From positions 14,515 through 20,464 of the forward strand of contig JASEHK010000006.1 in NCBI GenBank assembly GCA_030018875.1: a stretch of 5,950 nucleotides of DNA, written 5' to 3'. Shown here piece after piece: positions 5,449 through 5,950 of this stretch. The position numbers and the translations under genes were made by a program. Position 1 is the first letter of the stretch. Every line of letters starts with the position of its first letter. The stretch is from Endomicrobiia bacterium (GTDB taxonomy: Bacteria > Elusimicrobiota > Endomicrobiia > PHAN01). The notes beneath the pieces were generated by a model. That model had not been told where the DNA came from, ran no database searches, and saw only the letters and a list, made by a program, of their open reading frames with translations.

Positions 5449-5950
5449 TTATCCGAGGATTTTTTGGCTTCTTTTCCTTCCTTGCCTTCTTTGCCCTCTT
5501 TGGCCTCGCCTTCGGCTCCTTCCTCTTCTTTCTTGCCCTTGGATATGACCTCGGGTTCGGCGGAAGCGACTGCTGCGACGGCGGCTTCGGGCGCGACGAC
5601 CTCTTCTTTCTTGGGCGCGACTACGTTGAGTATCATCGCGTGAGGATCGGCGTGATATTCGACGCCTTCGAGAGCGCTCAACTCTCCGACGGTAAAGTTC
5701 TTTCCTATTTCGAGGGCGGATATATCAACGGGAAGGAACTCAGGGATGTCCTTGGGCAGACATTTGACCTTGAGTTCGCGGATAAAGTGCTCAAGTATGC
5801 CGCCGTGGAGTTTAACGCCCGGGGCCTCGCCGACAAGTTTAATCGGCACGGAAACCTCGATTTTCGACGACATGGAAACCACCTGAAAGTCCACGTGAAT
5901 CGGGTGGCGTTTTACGACATCTATCTGTATGTCTTTGATAATGGCCTTTT
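5445..5950 (-). CDS. rplY: 50S ribosomal protein bL25, CTC form, 5'-truncated
   Basis: The frame stays open to the window edge. The visible 167 residues begin KAIIKDIQIDVVKRHPIHVDFQVV, which is the end of the 5S-rRNA-binding N-terminal domain of bL25 (typical KDIQxDxVxxxxxHVDF). The GTG at 5892-5894 is an internal Val codon, not a start. Next comes the CTC-specific beta domain: KIEVSVPIKLVGEAPGVKLHGGIL, the KCLPKDIPEFLPVDIS segment, and HADPHAMILNVVAPKKEE. The final ~57 residues (nt 5448-5618) are an Ala/Val/Glu linker followed by a Lys/Glu/Gly-rich tail containing GKE repeats, probably disordered. The protein binds 5S rRNA in the large subunit, and the CTC form is linked to general stress. 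bL25 next to pth is a widespread arrangement. The gene probably lies downstream of others (often prs) outside the window. Confidence 0.95.
   Translation of the reverse strand, partial: KAIIKDIQIDVVKRHPIHVDFQVVSMSSKIEVSVPIKLVGEAPGVKLHGGILEHFIRELKVKCLPKDIPEFLPVDISALEIGKNFTVGELSALEGVEYHADPHAMILNVVAPKKEEVVAPEAAVAAVASAEPEVISKGKKEEEGAEGEAKEGKEGKEGKEAKKSSDK

Noticed and set aside
4894..5643. 249-codon open frame on the + strand
   Set aside because: It is antisense to pth and bL25, both clearly real.

Overview
The window looks like an ordinary bacterial chromosomal segment of moderate GC content. There are no phage, plasmid or transposon genes. The gene set is bacterial: a CTC-type bL25 ribosomal protein, peptidyl-tRNA hydrolase, quinolinate synthase and an NfnA/SudB-like flavoprotein. 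A V/A-type rotary ATPase, fewer and less strict Shine-Dalgarno sites, and a Cys-Asp-Asp version of the Pth active-site loop suggest an anaerobic, possibly uncultured lineage (something in or near the PVC/Omnitrophota/Elusimicrobiota groups would fit). That placement is only an inference.

Layout. Bases 1-810 on the + strand hold the 3' part of a sulfide/dihydroorotate dehydrogenase-like FAD/NAD(P)-binding iron-sulfur flavoprotein, whose start lies before the window. Everything from 5950 down to 972 is on the - strand and tightly packed. In transcription order it is: bL25 (5' end outside the window), pth (overlapping bL25 by ATGA), a V-ATPase G/H-like coiled-coil stalk subunit, V-ATPase subunit I, a small two-TM HAMP protein, and nadA. 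The two converging blocks meet in a 161-bp gap (811-971). That gap contains a 12-unit octanucleotide tandem array, degenerate inverted copies of the same octamer, and a long imperfect hairpin. Read on the - strand, the hairpin is followed by a T6 run and is a plausible terminator for the nadA-side operon.

How the genes fit together. bL25-pth is a familiar translation pair. The G and I subunits are the peripheral-stalk and membrane-stator parts of a V/A-ATPase, separated here from the catalytic subunits and the c-ring. The HAMP protein and nadA are linked to them by short gaps; a shared transcript is likely, but no functional link is evident from sequence. The only other sizeable non-coding interval (4813-4884) carries a near-perfect 31-nt direct repeat. 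Its two differences fall at paired positions of a small palindrome.

No clearly new biological system is visible. The most unusual material is the two repeat structures and the atypical gene linkage.
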